A stretch of DNA of 64,000 bases from an uncultured Sulfitobacter sp. (GTDB taxonomy: Bacteria; Pseudomonadota; Alphaproteobacteria; Rhodobacterales; Rhodobacteraceae): NCBI GenBank assembly GCA_905182645.1, contig CAJJCJ010000008.1, positions 1-64,000 on the forward strand, written 5' to 3'. The position numbers were made by a program, and so were the translations under genes. Numbering within the stretch: the stretch's first letter is position 1; the number at the start of each line of letters is the position of its first letter. Under the pieces are notes generated by a model, which saw nothing but the letters and a program-made list of their open reading frames with translations, made no database searches and was not told the DNA's origin. Positions 27,766-36,145 of the stretch are shown one piece after another.

Positions 27766-28176
27766 TCAGCCGCGCAGGCGGGCCTGATAGTTGTGCGATT
27801 GCCAATTCGCGCGGGCCAGCCACTGCGGTTCTGGCTGGCGCGCAGCGAGGGCCGCGTCGATTTCAACCTCATCAAAGCCACTGCGGCGCGCCATCCCGTA
27901 TTGGTCAGCCAAAACATGCCCGCGCGCGCGTAAACGACCCGTAAACCCAGCACGGCGCAAAATCTGCGCCAGCGTAAACCCACGACCATCTGCAGATGAC
28001 GGAAAATCGATCCGGATCATTGGGGCATTGGTCAAGCGCGACAGCACATTAGGGGCGGTATCAGACGGCAAATCGATCGCTTGGGGGCTGTCATTTGCAG
28101 GGGCGTCGTCAGCCACGCGAAACCCGCAGTCCCAATCATCCGCGGCAAAGCCCGCATCGGTTATGATTACACTCAT
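27766..28176 (-). CDS. DUF934 family protein (sulfate-assimilation-associated)
   Basis: A 136-residue protein with the DUF934 core DFPSSADGRGFTLAQILR, followed by GFTGRLRARGHVLADQYGMARRSGFDEVEI. DUF934 genes are very often located next to cysI and cysH in proteobacteria. The biochemical function is unknown. It is followed by fpr. Confidence 0.88.
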   Translation of the reverse strand: MSVIITDAGFAADDWDCGFRVADDAPANDSPQAIDLPSDTAPNVLSRLTNAPMIRIDFPSSADGRGFTLAQILRRAGFTGRLRARGHVLADQYGMARRSGFDEVEIDAALAARQPEPQWLARANWQSHNYQARLRG

Positions 28177-28204
28177 CGAATTTGCCTCGCTTTGTTCAAA
28201 ACAC

Positions 28205-28927
28205 TCATTGCCCGCTCACGTCGGCGTGCGCGGCCCCATTGGGGGTGAAATGAATGCCACATTCGGTTTTTGCAGCGTCACGCCAGCGGCCTGAACGCGC
28301 ATTTTCATGGTCACCCACGCGAGTTGTGCAGGGCGTGCAGCCAATGGACGGGTACCCCTTCGCGACCAGCGGGTGGCGCGGCAAATTACGGGTATCCATA
28401 TATGTCGTAATGTCTGCCACCGTCCAAGATGCAAGCGGGTTCACTTTGATCTTGCGAGCGTCCTTTTCAAACAGTGGGATGGCGGCGCGCGCGCCAGATT
28501 GATACCGCTTGCGACCCGTGATCCAGCCACCAAACTCAGCCAACGCATCGTTCAGCGGCTTAACCTTACGCAGATGGCAACATGCGGCTGTGTCGGCCTG
28601 ATGAAGCAGCCCGTCAACGTCATCGATAAACACAGCATCCCGCGTAGGCTTTATGACACGCATGTCGGTCAGACCAAGCAGTGTTGCGACATCACTTTGA
28701 TATTGAAGTGTTTCTTCGAACAACATTTCGGTATCAAGAAAGATCACGGGCGTTGTTTTGTTGATTTCAGACACCATATGCAGCAACACGACGCTTTCTG
28801 CGCCAAAGCTGCTGACAACCGCTACATCGCCGATTTGAACGTCCGATAATGCATGTGCCAGCACCGTCTGGGCGTCCGATTTACGGTGTAGTATATTGCG
28901 GCGCTCGGCCAGTTCTTTAAGCGGCAT
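28205..28927 (-). CDS. cysH: Adenylyl-sulfate (APS) reductase, CysH family
   Basis: The start at 28927 (MPLKELAERR) overlaps the sulfite reductase end; a longer frame to 29170 lies inside that gene and is not used. 240 residues. VVSSFGAESVVLL is the nucleotide-binding loop. C116-C117 (AACCHLRK), C197 and C200 (IGCTPC) form the CC...CxxC set that binds a [4Fe-4S] cluster, which marks the enzyme as an APS reductase rather than an E. coli-type PAPS reductase. C223 in KTECGIH is the catalytic cysteine. Reduces APS to sulfite with thioredoxin. Confidence 0.93.
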   Translation of the reverse strand: MPLKELAERRNILHRKSDAQTVLAHALSDVQIGDVAVVSSFGAESVVLLHMVSEINKTTPVIFLDTEMLFEETLQYQSDVATLLGLTDMRVIKPTRDAVFIDDVDGLLHQADTAACCHLRKVKPLNDALAEFGGWITGRKRYQSGARAAIPLFEKDARKIKVNPLASWTVADITTYMDTRNLPRHPLVAKGYPSIGCTPCTTRVGDHENARSGRWRDAAKTECGIHFTPNGAAHADVSGQ

Positions 28928-30587
28928 TTTTAGCGGCCTTTTCTGGATAAAGGAGTGCAACAAAAGGCTCAGCGCCCAAGCGGCGGTAGGCCGCGAGGAA
29001 CGTCTCGTCCGCGTTTTCGCGCAGGTCGAGATACCCAAGAACCAGCCGCTCAATTGCGGGAACGATGTCATCTGCGCCAAAGCCCGGGCCTGCGCGTTCG
29101 CCGATTGTCGTGGTTTCGGTGCCGTCACCGCCAAGCGTGATCTGGTAGTTTTCGACCCCCGCGCGATCAAGGCCTAAGATGCCGATGTGTCCAACATGAT
29201 GGTGTCCACATGCGTTGATGCAACCCGATATTTTGATCTTTAGCAGCCCAATTTCATGCTCTAGTTTCAGTTCGTCAAAACGTGTTGCTATCTCTTGCGC
29301 GATGGGAATAGATCGCGCCGTCGCAAGCGCGCAGTAATCCATGCCGGGGCAGGCGATGATGTCGCTGATCAACCCGATGTTTGCTGTTGCCAGATCGGCG
29401 ACGCGCAGTTCCGCGTAGATCGCAAGCAAATCGGACTTGTGAACATGCGGCAAGATCACGTTTTGCTCGTGGCTGATGCGCAATTCGTCATGCCCATATT
29501 TGCGCGCAAGGCTTGCCATGACGCGCATCTGGTCGGACGTCGCATCACCAGGTGTGGCACCATGTTTTTTGATCGAAATCGATACAATCGCATAACCGTC
29601 CGCCTTGTGGTCGGACAAGTTTGTATCCGTCCAAGACCGGAAAGCAGGGTTGGCAAGGCGCGCTGCCTCATAGCCGTCAGTCGCATTTGCAACGTAAGTT
29701 GGCGTAGCAAACGATTGTTCGATTTGTGATTGCAGATGACGGTTAAGGCCCGAAAACTGGGGCCGAATTTGTGCGAAACGTGACTCTACAAGCTCTTGAA
29801 TCTTTTCCAAGCCGTTCTCGTGTACAGTGATTTTGATCCGCGCTTTGTACTTATTGTCGCGCCGACCAAGCAGATTGTAGACGCTGACGATCGCTTCACA
29901 GTAGGGCAGCAAATCTGATTTTGGCAGGAATTCGCGCAAGATTTTTCCTACCATCGGAGTGCGCCCAAGACCGCCACCGATGATGACCTCAAAACCCGCT
30001 TCGCCTGTATCATTACGGACCATCCGCAGGCCGATATCGTGGGCGCGGGTGACGGCGCGGTCGGCTTTGGCACCTGTTACGGCAACTTTAAATTTGCGTG
30101 GCAGGAACTGAAATTCAGGGTGATCGGTTGACCATTGGCGCAGCAATTCTGCGGTCGGGCGCGGGTCTTCGATCTCGTCTGCAGCGGCACCTGCAAAATG
30201 GTCTGCAGTCACATTTCTTATAGTGTTTCCAGAGGTTTGGATAGCGTGCATGCCCACATCGGCGAGTTCTGACAGCATGTCGGGCACATCGCGTAACTCG
30301 GGCCAATTGTATTGGATATTTTGGCGCGTAGTGAAGTGGCCATAACCTTTGTCCCAACGGTCTGCAATGTAGGCCAGTTTGTCCATTTGCGCAGAATTCA
30401 ACGTGCCGTAAGGCACCGCCACACGCAGCATATAGGCGTGCAATTGCAGGTAAAGACCGTTCATCAAACGCAGTGGTTTGAATTCGTCTTCGGTGAGTGA
30501 TCCATCAATGCGGCGAGTGACTTGGTCACGGAATTGATCCACGCGGTTGCGGACAAATTGTTCGTCGAAGTCATTGTAAATATACAT
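28917..30587 (-). CDS. Nitrite/sulfite reductase (ferredoxin type, CysI-like)
   Basis: A 556-residue siroheme and [4Fe-4S] reductase. The two duplicated ferredoxin-like halves are followed by cluster ligands: CPGMDYC and, further on, GCINACGHHH. GHFTTRQNIQYNW is the N-terminal substrate/siroheme block. The position between cysG and cysH argues for sulfite reduction to sulfide rather than nitrite reduction. Its stop overlaps the cysH start by 11 bases. Confidence 0.93.
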   Translation of the reverse strand: MYIYNDFDEQFVRNRVDQFRDQVTRRIDGSLTEDEFKPLRLMNGLYLQLHAYMLRVAVPYGTLNSAQMDKLAYIADRWDKGYGHFTTRQNIQYNWPELRDVPDMLSELADVGMHAIQTSGNTIRNVTADHFAGAAADEIEDPRPTAELLRQWSTDHPEFQFLPRKFKVAVTGAKADRAVTRAHDIGLRMVRNDTGEAGFEVIIGGGLGRTPMVGKILREFLPKSDLLPYCEAIVSVYNLLGRRDNKYKARIKITVHENGLEKIQELVESRFAQIRPQFSGLNRHLQSQIEQSFATPTYVANATDGYEAARLANPAFRSWTDTNLSDHKADGYAIVSISIKKHGATPGDATSDQMRVMASLARKYGHDELRISHEQNVILPHVHKSDLLAIYAELRVADLATANIGLISDIIACPGMDYCALATARSIPIAQEIATRFDELKLEHEIGLLKIKISGCINACGHHHVGHIGILGLDRAGVENYQITLGGDGTETTTIGERAGPGFGADDIVPAIERLVLGYLDLRENADETFLAAYRRLGAEPFVALLYPEKAAKNAA

Positions 30588-30592
30588 ATTCT

Positions 30593-30889
30593 TCAGGCCT
30601 CTTGTTTGCCGTGGGCGTAATTGGATGGGCCGCGCGTGCGGAAGGTTTCGCGGAAATGTACCGGTACTGGGCCATTTGGTCCGGCTTTTGCATCGGCCAA
30701 ATAAACACCTGCGACGACTGATTGATCTGCCATGGCTTCGAGCAGGCGAAGGTCGCCGTGGGCTTCGTCGGTTATCAGTTCAGCCTGTGCTATATCGCGG
30801 GTCCATTCGTTGGTTTGCGTGAACCAAATTGCATCGCCTTCGAGTAAGGCATTGGCAGTGACGACTTTGGATGTGAGCGCGCGGGCCAT
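30593..30889 (-). CDS. DUF2849 family protein
   Basis: A 98-residue protein fitting DUF2849: LTSKVVTANALLEGDAIWFT at the start, VAGVYLADA in the middle, and a GPVPVHFRETFRTRGPSNY end. DUF2849 is found between cysG and cysI in many alphaproteobacteria and is presumed to help siroheme-enzyme maturation or sulfite reduction; this is association only. Two bases separate it from cysG. Confidence 0.88.
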   Translation of the reverse strand: MARALTSKVVTANALLEGDAIWFTQTNEWTRDIAQAELITDEAHGDLRLLEAMADQSVVAGVYLADAKAGPNGPVPVHFRETFRTRGPSNYAHGKQEA

Positions 30890-30891
30890 GA

Positions 30892-32307
30892 TCAGAATGC
30901 CTCTTTTTGAGTGTGATTTTCGTATAAGTTTTGCGTAAGTTTTGCATATGCCGCGTCGCGCGGTGCAAGACCAAGCAATGTCAGTGCCGGACCCGTCAGA
31001 TTTGCGTCTGACATTGTCGGTTCTAGCGTGCCAAGCGTGCAGGCAATGATGCGCTGATCGGCGCGGCTGACGTTCTCAATGATCGTGACGGGCGTGTCGG
31101 GTTTGGCCCCGTGCATCAGCAACCGCCCTTGGACAAAACGGGCAGATTTTTTGCCCATGTAAATTGCGACTACCTCGCCGTCTGCTGCAAGCGCTTTCCA
31201 ATCGTGATCGGCGTAGCCTTTTGTGTCGTGACCCGTGATCAGACGCACCTCAGAGTTCCGACCGCGTTTTGTCAGGCTTTGCCCGATGTTTGCGGCTGCC
31301 GCTGATGCGGCGGTGATACCGGGGATAATCTGGTAAGAAATACCAGCGGCAGTGACCGCTTCCATTTCTTCGTCCAGACGGCCAAAAACGGTCGGATCGC
31401 CTGCCTTAAGCCGCACGACGTGCGCACCGTTTAATGCGTGCTCGACGATCAGCGCATCAATGTCGGATTGGGCCATGGAGGTGGCGAATCCTTCTTTACC
31501 TGCGTCGATGATTGTCGCTTCACGGCGGGCGAGTTCCAAAATGTCGGCGGTCACAAGGCGGTCGTGGATGATGACGTCGGCCTTATCGATGGCTTGGCGG
31601 GCTTTCAGGGTCAACAGGTCCGGATCACCGGGGCCAGCGCCGACAAGATCAACATGACCTTCGGTTTGGGCGGTCATCACATGTTTATCCAACAGGGTCT
31701 CTAAGGTCGGGAGAATGCCCTTTTCACCCCGTTGGTTCATCGTGGAGGGGCCCACGTTGAAGTAGTATTCCGACCAGAATGTCCGACGTTTGGCGCCAAA
31801 TGGCAGCACGTCGACGGCGTGGCGGAACGTTTTACCGATACGGGCGAGTGTGCCCAAGGATGCGGGCAGTTTTGCTTCAAGGTCGGCCTTAATCGCGCGG
31901 GCCAGCACGGGGGCGGCCCCTTCGGTGCCAATCGCGATGGTGACAGGATCGCGATCGACGATTGCGGGGGTGATGAATTGGCTGTCCGCAAGATTGTCGA
32001 CGATGTTTACAAGCGCGCCCTCGGACGCGGCGATGGCGGCGGTGCGGGCGTCCTCAGTGGCGTCTTCGTTTGCGCCGTAGAAAAGCACGGCACCAATTGC
32101 ATCGCCGTGGCCCATCGCGTGATTTGTGAGGGTAAGTTTGCCCTGTGCAGCCCAGCGGTGGATTTCAGGGGCGGCGTTTTGCGCCAGAACGGTGATATGT
32201 GCTTCGGTTTTCATCAAAAGCCGCAACTTTGCCATGGCCGCATCGCCGCCGCCTGACACGATGATCCGGCGGCCAGAGACGGATAAGAAGATTGGAAAAT
32301 GTTTCAT
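30892..32307 (-). CDS. cysG: Siroheme synthase CysG (multifunctional)
   Basis: A 471-residue fusion that turns uroporphyrinogen III into siroheme. N-terminal precorrin-2 dehydrogenase/ferrochelatase: HFPIFLSVSGRRIIVSGGGDA is the NAD-binding start, and GTEGAAPVLARAIKADLEA follows. C-terminal SAM uroporphyrinogen-III methyltransferase: DLVGAGPGDPDLLTLKA, VVRLKAGDPTVFGRLDEE, and PGITAASAAAAN. Siroheme is the cofactor of the adjacent sulfite reductase. First gene of the cys operon and divergent from the Lrp-type regulator. Confidence 0.94.
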   Translation of the reverse strand: MKHFPIFLSVSGRRIIVSGGGDAAMAKLRLLMKTEAHITVLAQNAAPEIHRWAAQGKLTLTNHAMGHGDAIGAVLFYGANEDATEDARTAAIAASEGALVNIVDNLADSQFITPAIVDRDPVTIAIGTEGAAPVLARAIKADLEAKLPASLGTLARIGKTFRHAVDVLPFGAKRRTFWSEYYFNVGPSTMNQRGEKGILPTLETLLDKHVMTAQTEGHVDLVGAGPGDPDLLTLKARQAIDKADVIIHDRLVTADILELARREATIIDAGKEGFATSMAQSDIDALIVEHALNGAHVVRLKAGDPTVFGRLDEEMEAVTAAGISYQIIPGITAASAAAANIGQSLTKRGRNSEVRLITGHDTKGYADHDWKALAADGEVVAIYMGKKSARFVQGRLLMHGAKPDTPVTIIENVSRADQRIIACTLGTLEPTMSDANLTGPALTLLGLAPRDAAYAKLTQNLYENHTQKEAF

Positions 32308-32336
32308 GGCATGGCCTATCGGTGAATTCTGATCTC

Positions 32337-32351
32337 CAATATAGAATATTG
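32337..32351. promoter_or_regulatory. Perfect palindrome, candidate operator for the Lrp-type regulator
   Basis: CAATAT-AGA-ATATTG is a perfect 15-bp inverted repeat between the divergent cysG and Lrp-type regulator genes, set in AT-rich DNA just upstream of cysG. Lrp/AsnC proteins bind 13-17 bp AT-rich palindromes of this kind, so it is a good candidate site for regulating the sulfur operon and the regulator itself. Not tested. Confidence 0.6.
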
Positions 32352-32447
32352 TTCTGGAAATTGCCGCCCCTGTGCGTCATGTAAGGACATATGTTCTGCC
32401 TCAGCATGAGGTCGGATGGGTTGTCCTTCAAATACGGAGAATTGAGA

Positions 32448-32909
32448 ATGTCTGTGCGGATCGATGAAATGGATCGGAAGATTTTACGTAGCTTGCAGGC
32501 TGATGCAGCCCAATCTTTGGACGATATTGCCAAATCTGTTGGGTCATCAAAGACGCCTGTGTGGAACCGGATTCGCAAAATGCGCGAGGCGGGGGTAATT
32601 GGGCAACAGACGGTTATATTGGACGCGGAGGCGCTCGGGTTTGAAGCGTGTTTCTTTGTTCTGATCCGCACGTCCGAACATGATGCTGACTGGCAACAGC
32701 GGTTTTTAAAGGCGTTATTGTCGCGCGATGAGGTCCAAGAGGCCCACCGTTTGGCGGGCGATATTGATTATATTTTAAAGGTTCGTGTGCAAAATGCCCA
32801 TGCTTATGACGTGTTTTATCAGGCGCTGATTGCCGAGGTGCGGGTGTTTAATGTGACCGCGCTTTTGTCGATGGAAGAGATTAAATCGACGGTTGCCTTG
32901 CCGCTTTAG
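32448..32909 (+). CDS. Lrp/AsnC family transcriptional regulator
   Basis: A 153-residue protein starting MSVRIDEMDRKIL, with an N-terminal HTH (LQADAAQSLDDIAKSVGSS, then PVWNRIRKMREAG) and a C-terminal RAM/AsnC ligand-binding domain (HRLAGDIDYILKVRV). A longer frame to 32391 lacks a plausible site. It is divergent from the cysG operon, and similar regulators control sulfur assimilation in Rhodobacterales, so that is the likely target. Confidence 0.9.
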   Translation: MSVRIDEMDRKILRSLQADAAQSLDDIAKSVGSSKTPVWNRIRKMREAGVIGQQTVILDAEALGFEACFFVLIRTSEHDADWQQRFLKALLSRDEVQEAHRLAGDIDYILKVRVQNAHAYDVFYQALIAEVRVFNVTALLSMEEIKSTVALPL

Positions 32910-32978
32910 CGGGTGAAGGTGAGCGCGTGATTTGCCACGCCGTCTTGTTGGCGCGGTGCACTGCTGTATGTTGCTGGT

Positions 32979-34700
32979 ATGTCTGTTGTTCGTCGCAAAA
33001 ACCCGTGGGGGATATTGGCCTATCTTGTCACCGTGGCGTTGTTCGTCAGCGGTGTGTGGTGGTACGGCTATGTCGTGGCATTGGGCCAGCTGGAACGCCG
33101 CGCCCAATCGGATTTGACGCTTGCCGCCGATAGTTTGACGGCAGAGTTGCGCCGCTATCGCGAGCTGGCTGTGTTAACCGCCGATCGTCCGCAATTGAGC
33201 GCCGTTCTGGCCGGATCGGGGAGGGTGGAGGCTGTTCGCCCGATTTTGCAGCAAGTCAGTGACAAGACGGGTGCGTTGGATATTGTGCTGCTGGATACGG
33301 CGGGTGTGCCATTGATTGGGACCCAAGATGCGCCTGCGTTCAGTCATGTGGGCCAGTCCTATTTTGAGCGTGCGATGGACGGGGCGTTGGGTGTTGACCA
33401 TCCGGTGCGCGACGGTGTGCGTACGTTTGTTTTTGCGGCCCCTGTGTTTTCGGATGCGGGCCCAGTGATTGGTGCGCTGCTGGTTTATGCGGGCGTCGGA
33501 GGCGTTGAAGATTCATGGCGCGGTGCACGTCCGGTTTTGTTTTTCACCGATGCCGATGGTATTGTTTTTGTGTCCAACAGGTCCGAGTTGGTGCTGCGAT
33601 CGCGTGCGCCTGGTGATTTTCTGAATTACACGGCGCGGGATTTGCGTGGCATGGATGTTTGGTCAGTGTCGGGCAGTCGGTACGTGCCGCGGCGTGCGTT
33701 ACACCGCACCATGGATTTACCGGTGATTGGTATGCACGGTGAAGTATTGCTGGATGTTGCACCCGCCCGTCAGATCGCATTGTTGCAATCGGCTGTGGCT
33801 GGCGCGTTGTGCTTGGCGTTTGGTGCGCTGCTGTTTTTGGCGACGCAGCGCCGCCGTACCTTGGCCGAGGCAAATGCAAAGCTGGAACACCGCGTCCAAG
33901 ATCGCACGGCGCAATTGTCATCTGCTAACCTGAGCCTGCGCCAAGAGGTTGAGGATCGCCGTGCCGCTGAGGTCCAGTTGACCAAAGCCCAAGCTGATTT
34001 GGTGCAGGCTGGTAAGCTGTCGGCATTGGGGCAGATGTCTGCGGGGATTAGCCATGAATTGAACCAACCGTTGATGGCCATTCAGTCGTTTGCGGAAAAC
34101 GGTCAAAGTTTCATGGAGCGTGATCGCCCCGATATGGCGGCCAAAAATTTGGGTAAAATATCAGAATTGGCGCACCGAATGGGCCGGATCATTCGCAATT
34201 TGCGTGCCTTTGCCCGCCAAGAAAGCGAACCCTTGGGGGATGTGGATGTCGGCCGCGTGGTGGATACTGTTTTAGAACTGTTGGGTCCAAAGATCGCAGA
34301 AGCGCAGGTCGATGTGCGCTGGGATGGTGCTGACGGGGTGATCGTGCGCGGTGGTGATGTCCGGTTGCAGCAGGTCGTGTTAAACCTCGCGTCCAACGGC
34401 ATTGACGCGATGGAGCTGTCGGACCCGCGCGTTTTGACGATTACAGTTGCTGCAGATGCGACGCGCGTGACGCTGTCGGTGCGTGACACAGGGCCGGGTA
34501 TTACCGAGCCGGAAAAGATCTTTGATCCGTTTTATTCGACCAAGGCGATCGGTGCCGCTGAGGGCATGGGGCTGGGTTTGAGCATTTCATATGGGTTGGT
34601 CCAAAGCTTTGGTGGTGTGATCCGTGGTCGTAACCATGATGCGGGTGGCGCGATTTTTACGGTTGAACTTATCCCCGCCGCTGCCGACAAAGCGGTATGA
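32979..34700 (+). CDS. dctB: DctB-type sensor histidine kinase
   Basis: Membrane sensor for C4-dicarboxylates. 573 residues: first membrane helix about residues 12-32, a periplasmic sensing domain of about 230 residues, a second helix about 268-288, then a coiled-coil linker (LEHRVQDRTAQLSSANLS) and a kinase core. GISHELNQPLMAIQ carries the phosphorylated histidine near residue 358; DTGPGI and GMGLGLSISYGLV are the ATP-binding G boxes. Overlaps dctD by ATGA, giving the classic dctBD pair upstream of dctPQM. Confidence 0.92.
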   Translation: MSVVRRKNPWGILAYLVTVALFVSGVWWYGYVVALGQLERRAQSDLTLAADSLTAELRRYRELAVLTADRPQLSAVLAGSGRVEAVRPILQQVSDKTGALDIVLLDTAGVPLIGTQDAPAFSHVGQSYFERAMDGALGVDHPVRDGVRTFVFAAPVFSDAGPVIGALLVYAGVGGVEDSWRGARPVLFFTDADGIVFVSNRSELVLRSRAPGDFLNYTARDLRGMDVWSVSGSRYVPRRALHRTMDLPVIGMHGEVLLDVAPARQIALLQSAVAGALCLAFGALLFLATQRRRTLAEANAKLEHRVQDRTAQLSSANLSLRQEVEDRRAAEVQLTKAQADLVQAGKLSALGQMSAGISHELNQPLMAIQSFAENGQSFMERDRPDMAAKNLGKISELAHRMGRIIRNLRAFARQESEPLGDVDVGRVVDTVLELLGPKIAEAQVDVRWDGADGVIVRGGDVRLQQVVLNLASNGIDAMELSDPRVLTITVAADATRVTLSVRDTGPGITEPEKIFDPFYSTKAIGAAEGMGLGLSISYGLVQSFGGVIRGRNHDAGGAIFTVELIPAAADKAV

Positions 34701-35923
34701 CAATGCGTGTACTTTTAGTTGATGACGATCCTGCGATCCGCGAAGCCTTGGGGCAAACGCTGGAGCTTGCGGGGATTGAGCCCGTTTTGGCGGGGTCATT
34801 TTTGGCGGCCAAGGATCATTTGACCCAGAGTTTCGACGGTGTTGTGGTGACGGATATGCGCATGCCGGGTCGCGACGGGTTTCACCTGTTGGATTTTGCC
34901 CGCACGACCGACCCCGATTTGCCGGTGATTTTGTTGACGGGTGAAGGTGACATTCCTATGGCCGTAAAGGCGATAGGAATGGGGGCATACGATTTTTTAG
35001 AAAAGCCATGCGGTCCTGTGCCGTTTATGGCGGTGGTGACCCGCGCGCTAAAGGCGCGTGCACTTGTTTTGGAAAACCGCCGCCTGATTGCTGCGGTGGA
35101 ACAGGGCGATGCGGCGGCGCGAATGTTGCGTGGAACATCTGAAAAATCGCAAGAATTGCGCGCACAGGTTCGCCGGATCGCGCAAATGGACACGGATGCG
35201 CTGATCACTGGTGAACGCGGGTCTGGCACGCCAAAAGTGGCCGAAGTGATCCACCTGCTTTCACCCAATGCGACCCGCCCGTTTGTTAAACAAAACGCAG
35301 GGCTGCTGGATGTGGCGGGACTACGCGCGGCCTTGGATATGGGCGCAGGCGGCACCGTTTTTCTGGATGAAATTAGCCGTCTGTCGGAAGATGTGCAATA
35401 TGCGCTTGTTGATATAATCGAGGCGGGAACCGGTGTGCGGCTGCTTGCAGGGACCACTGTGTCACTGGACGCCGAAGTTGCAGCAGGACGGTTCCAAGAG
35501 GATTTGTTTTATCATTTTGATATACTCCGCGTTCACATCACAAACTTGCGCGAACGCAGTGCGGATATTCCGGTGTTGTTTCAGCACTACGTCGCGCAGG
35601 CTTGCGAACAGGCGAACTTGCCGCTTCCGGATATCAGCGCTGAGGTGATTGCAGGGCTGATGGCCCAAGACTGGCCGGGCAATGCCCGCGCGTTGATGAA
35701 TGCAGCAATGCGGTTTGCGATGCGGTTGGATGACGCAGTTGAAGACCAAGGCCACGGGCTTGCGGCGCAGATGGCACAGGTCGAGCGATCACTGCTGATT
35801 GCCGCGTTGCAGCGTCACGACGGGCGGGCCGGTGATACGGCCGCTGATCTGCAACTGCCGCGCAAGACATTCTATGACAAGCTGGCGCGCCACGGTTTGC
35901 GTTCTGAGGATTACCGAGGGTAG
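34697..35923 (+). CDS. dctD: DctD-type response regulator with a degenerate AAA+ domain (no GAFTGA)
   Basis: A 408-residue regulator. The receiver domain is normal (VLLVDDD, phospho-acceptor D53 in VTDMRMPG, LTGEGD, K in EKPCG). The AAA+ domain keeps its overall shape and Walker B (VFLDEI, about 220-225), but Walker A is GERGSGTPK with the lysine displaced, and the stretch carrying GAFTGA is missing between KQNAGLL and the AAGGTVFLDE-like block. Proteins of this class contact sigma-54 through GAFTGA, so this one probably cannot drive a sigma-54 promoter. The C-terminal Fis-type HTH (DTAADLQLPRKTFYDKLARH) is intact. It likely works as a plain activator or repressor. Confidence 0.9.
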   Translation: MTMRVLLVDDDPAIREALGQTLELAGIEPVLAGSFLAAKDHLTQSFDGVVVTDMRMPGRDGFHLLDFARTTDPDLPVILLTGEGDIPMAVKAIGMGAYDFLEKPCGPVPFMAVVTRALKARALVLENRRLIAAVEQGDAAARMLRGTSEKSQELRAQVRRIAQMDTDALITGERGSGTPKVAEVIHLLSPNATRPFVKQNAGLLDVAGLRAALDMGAGGTVFLDEISRLSEDVQYALVDIIEAGTGVRLLAGTTVSLDAEVAAGRFQEDLFYHFDILRVHITNLRERSADIPVLFQHYVAQACEQANLPLPDISAEVIAGLMAQDWPGNARALMNAAMRFAMRLDDAVEDQGHGLAAQMAQVERSLLIAALQRHDGRAGDTAADLQLPRKTFYDKLARHGLRSEDYRG

Positions 35924-35928
35924 GCACG

Positions 35929-35946
35929 TGTGCGGTTTTCCGCACA
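35929..35946. promoter_or_regulatory. Palindromic site 1 upstream of dctP, candidate DctD operator
   Basis: TGTGCGG-TTTT-CCGCACA is a perfect 7-bp inverted repeat with a 4-base spacer, just after the dctD stop. A related half-conserved copy follows 33 bp downstream. Tandem palindromes upstream of dct transport genes are the usual DctD binding arrangement in rhizobia, so this is the natural candidate. Confidence 0.6.
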
Positions 35947-35961
35947 GTTAGGGCTAACCCA

Positions 35962-35979
35962 TGTGTGAAATTCCGCATT
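35962..35979. promoter_or_regulatory. Palindromic site 2 upstream of dctP, imperfect copy
   Basis: TGTGTGAAATTCCGCATT shares its outer TGTG and inner CCGCA with site 1, and its centre lies 33 bp (three helical turns) from the centre of site 1, so both sites would lie on the same face of the DNA. No sigma-54 type -24/-12 element was seen between here and the dctP start. Confidence 0.5.
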
Positions 35980-36145
35980 CCAATTGGTGGTTCGGCGCGT
36001 CGTTATTTGGGAAACCTATGTATTACAGTTGGTTGAAGGGTTTATTTGGCGTGTTAACAACCTGCTTGTCGTGACCCATCAATCATCATCTGATCAGTGC
36101 AGATGGTCCATTTGGGCCGCAATTGACGTTCTGGGAGGAACCACA

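Noticed and set aside
34882-35457. 191-codon antisense frame inside dctD
   Set aside because: No family resemblance and no start signal; explained by codon bias of dctD.
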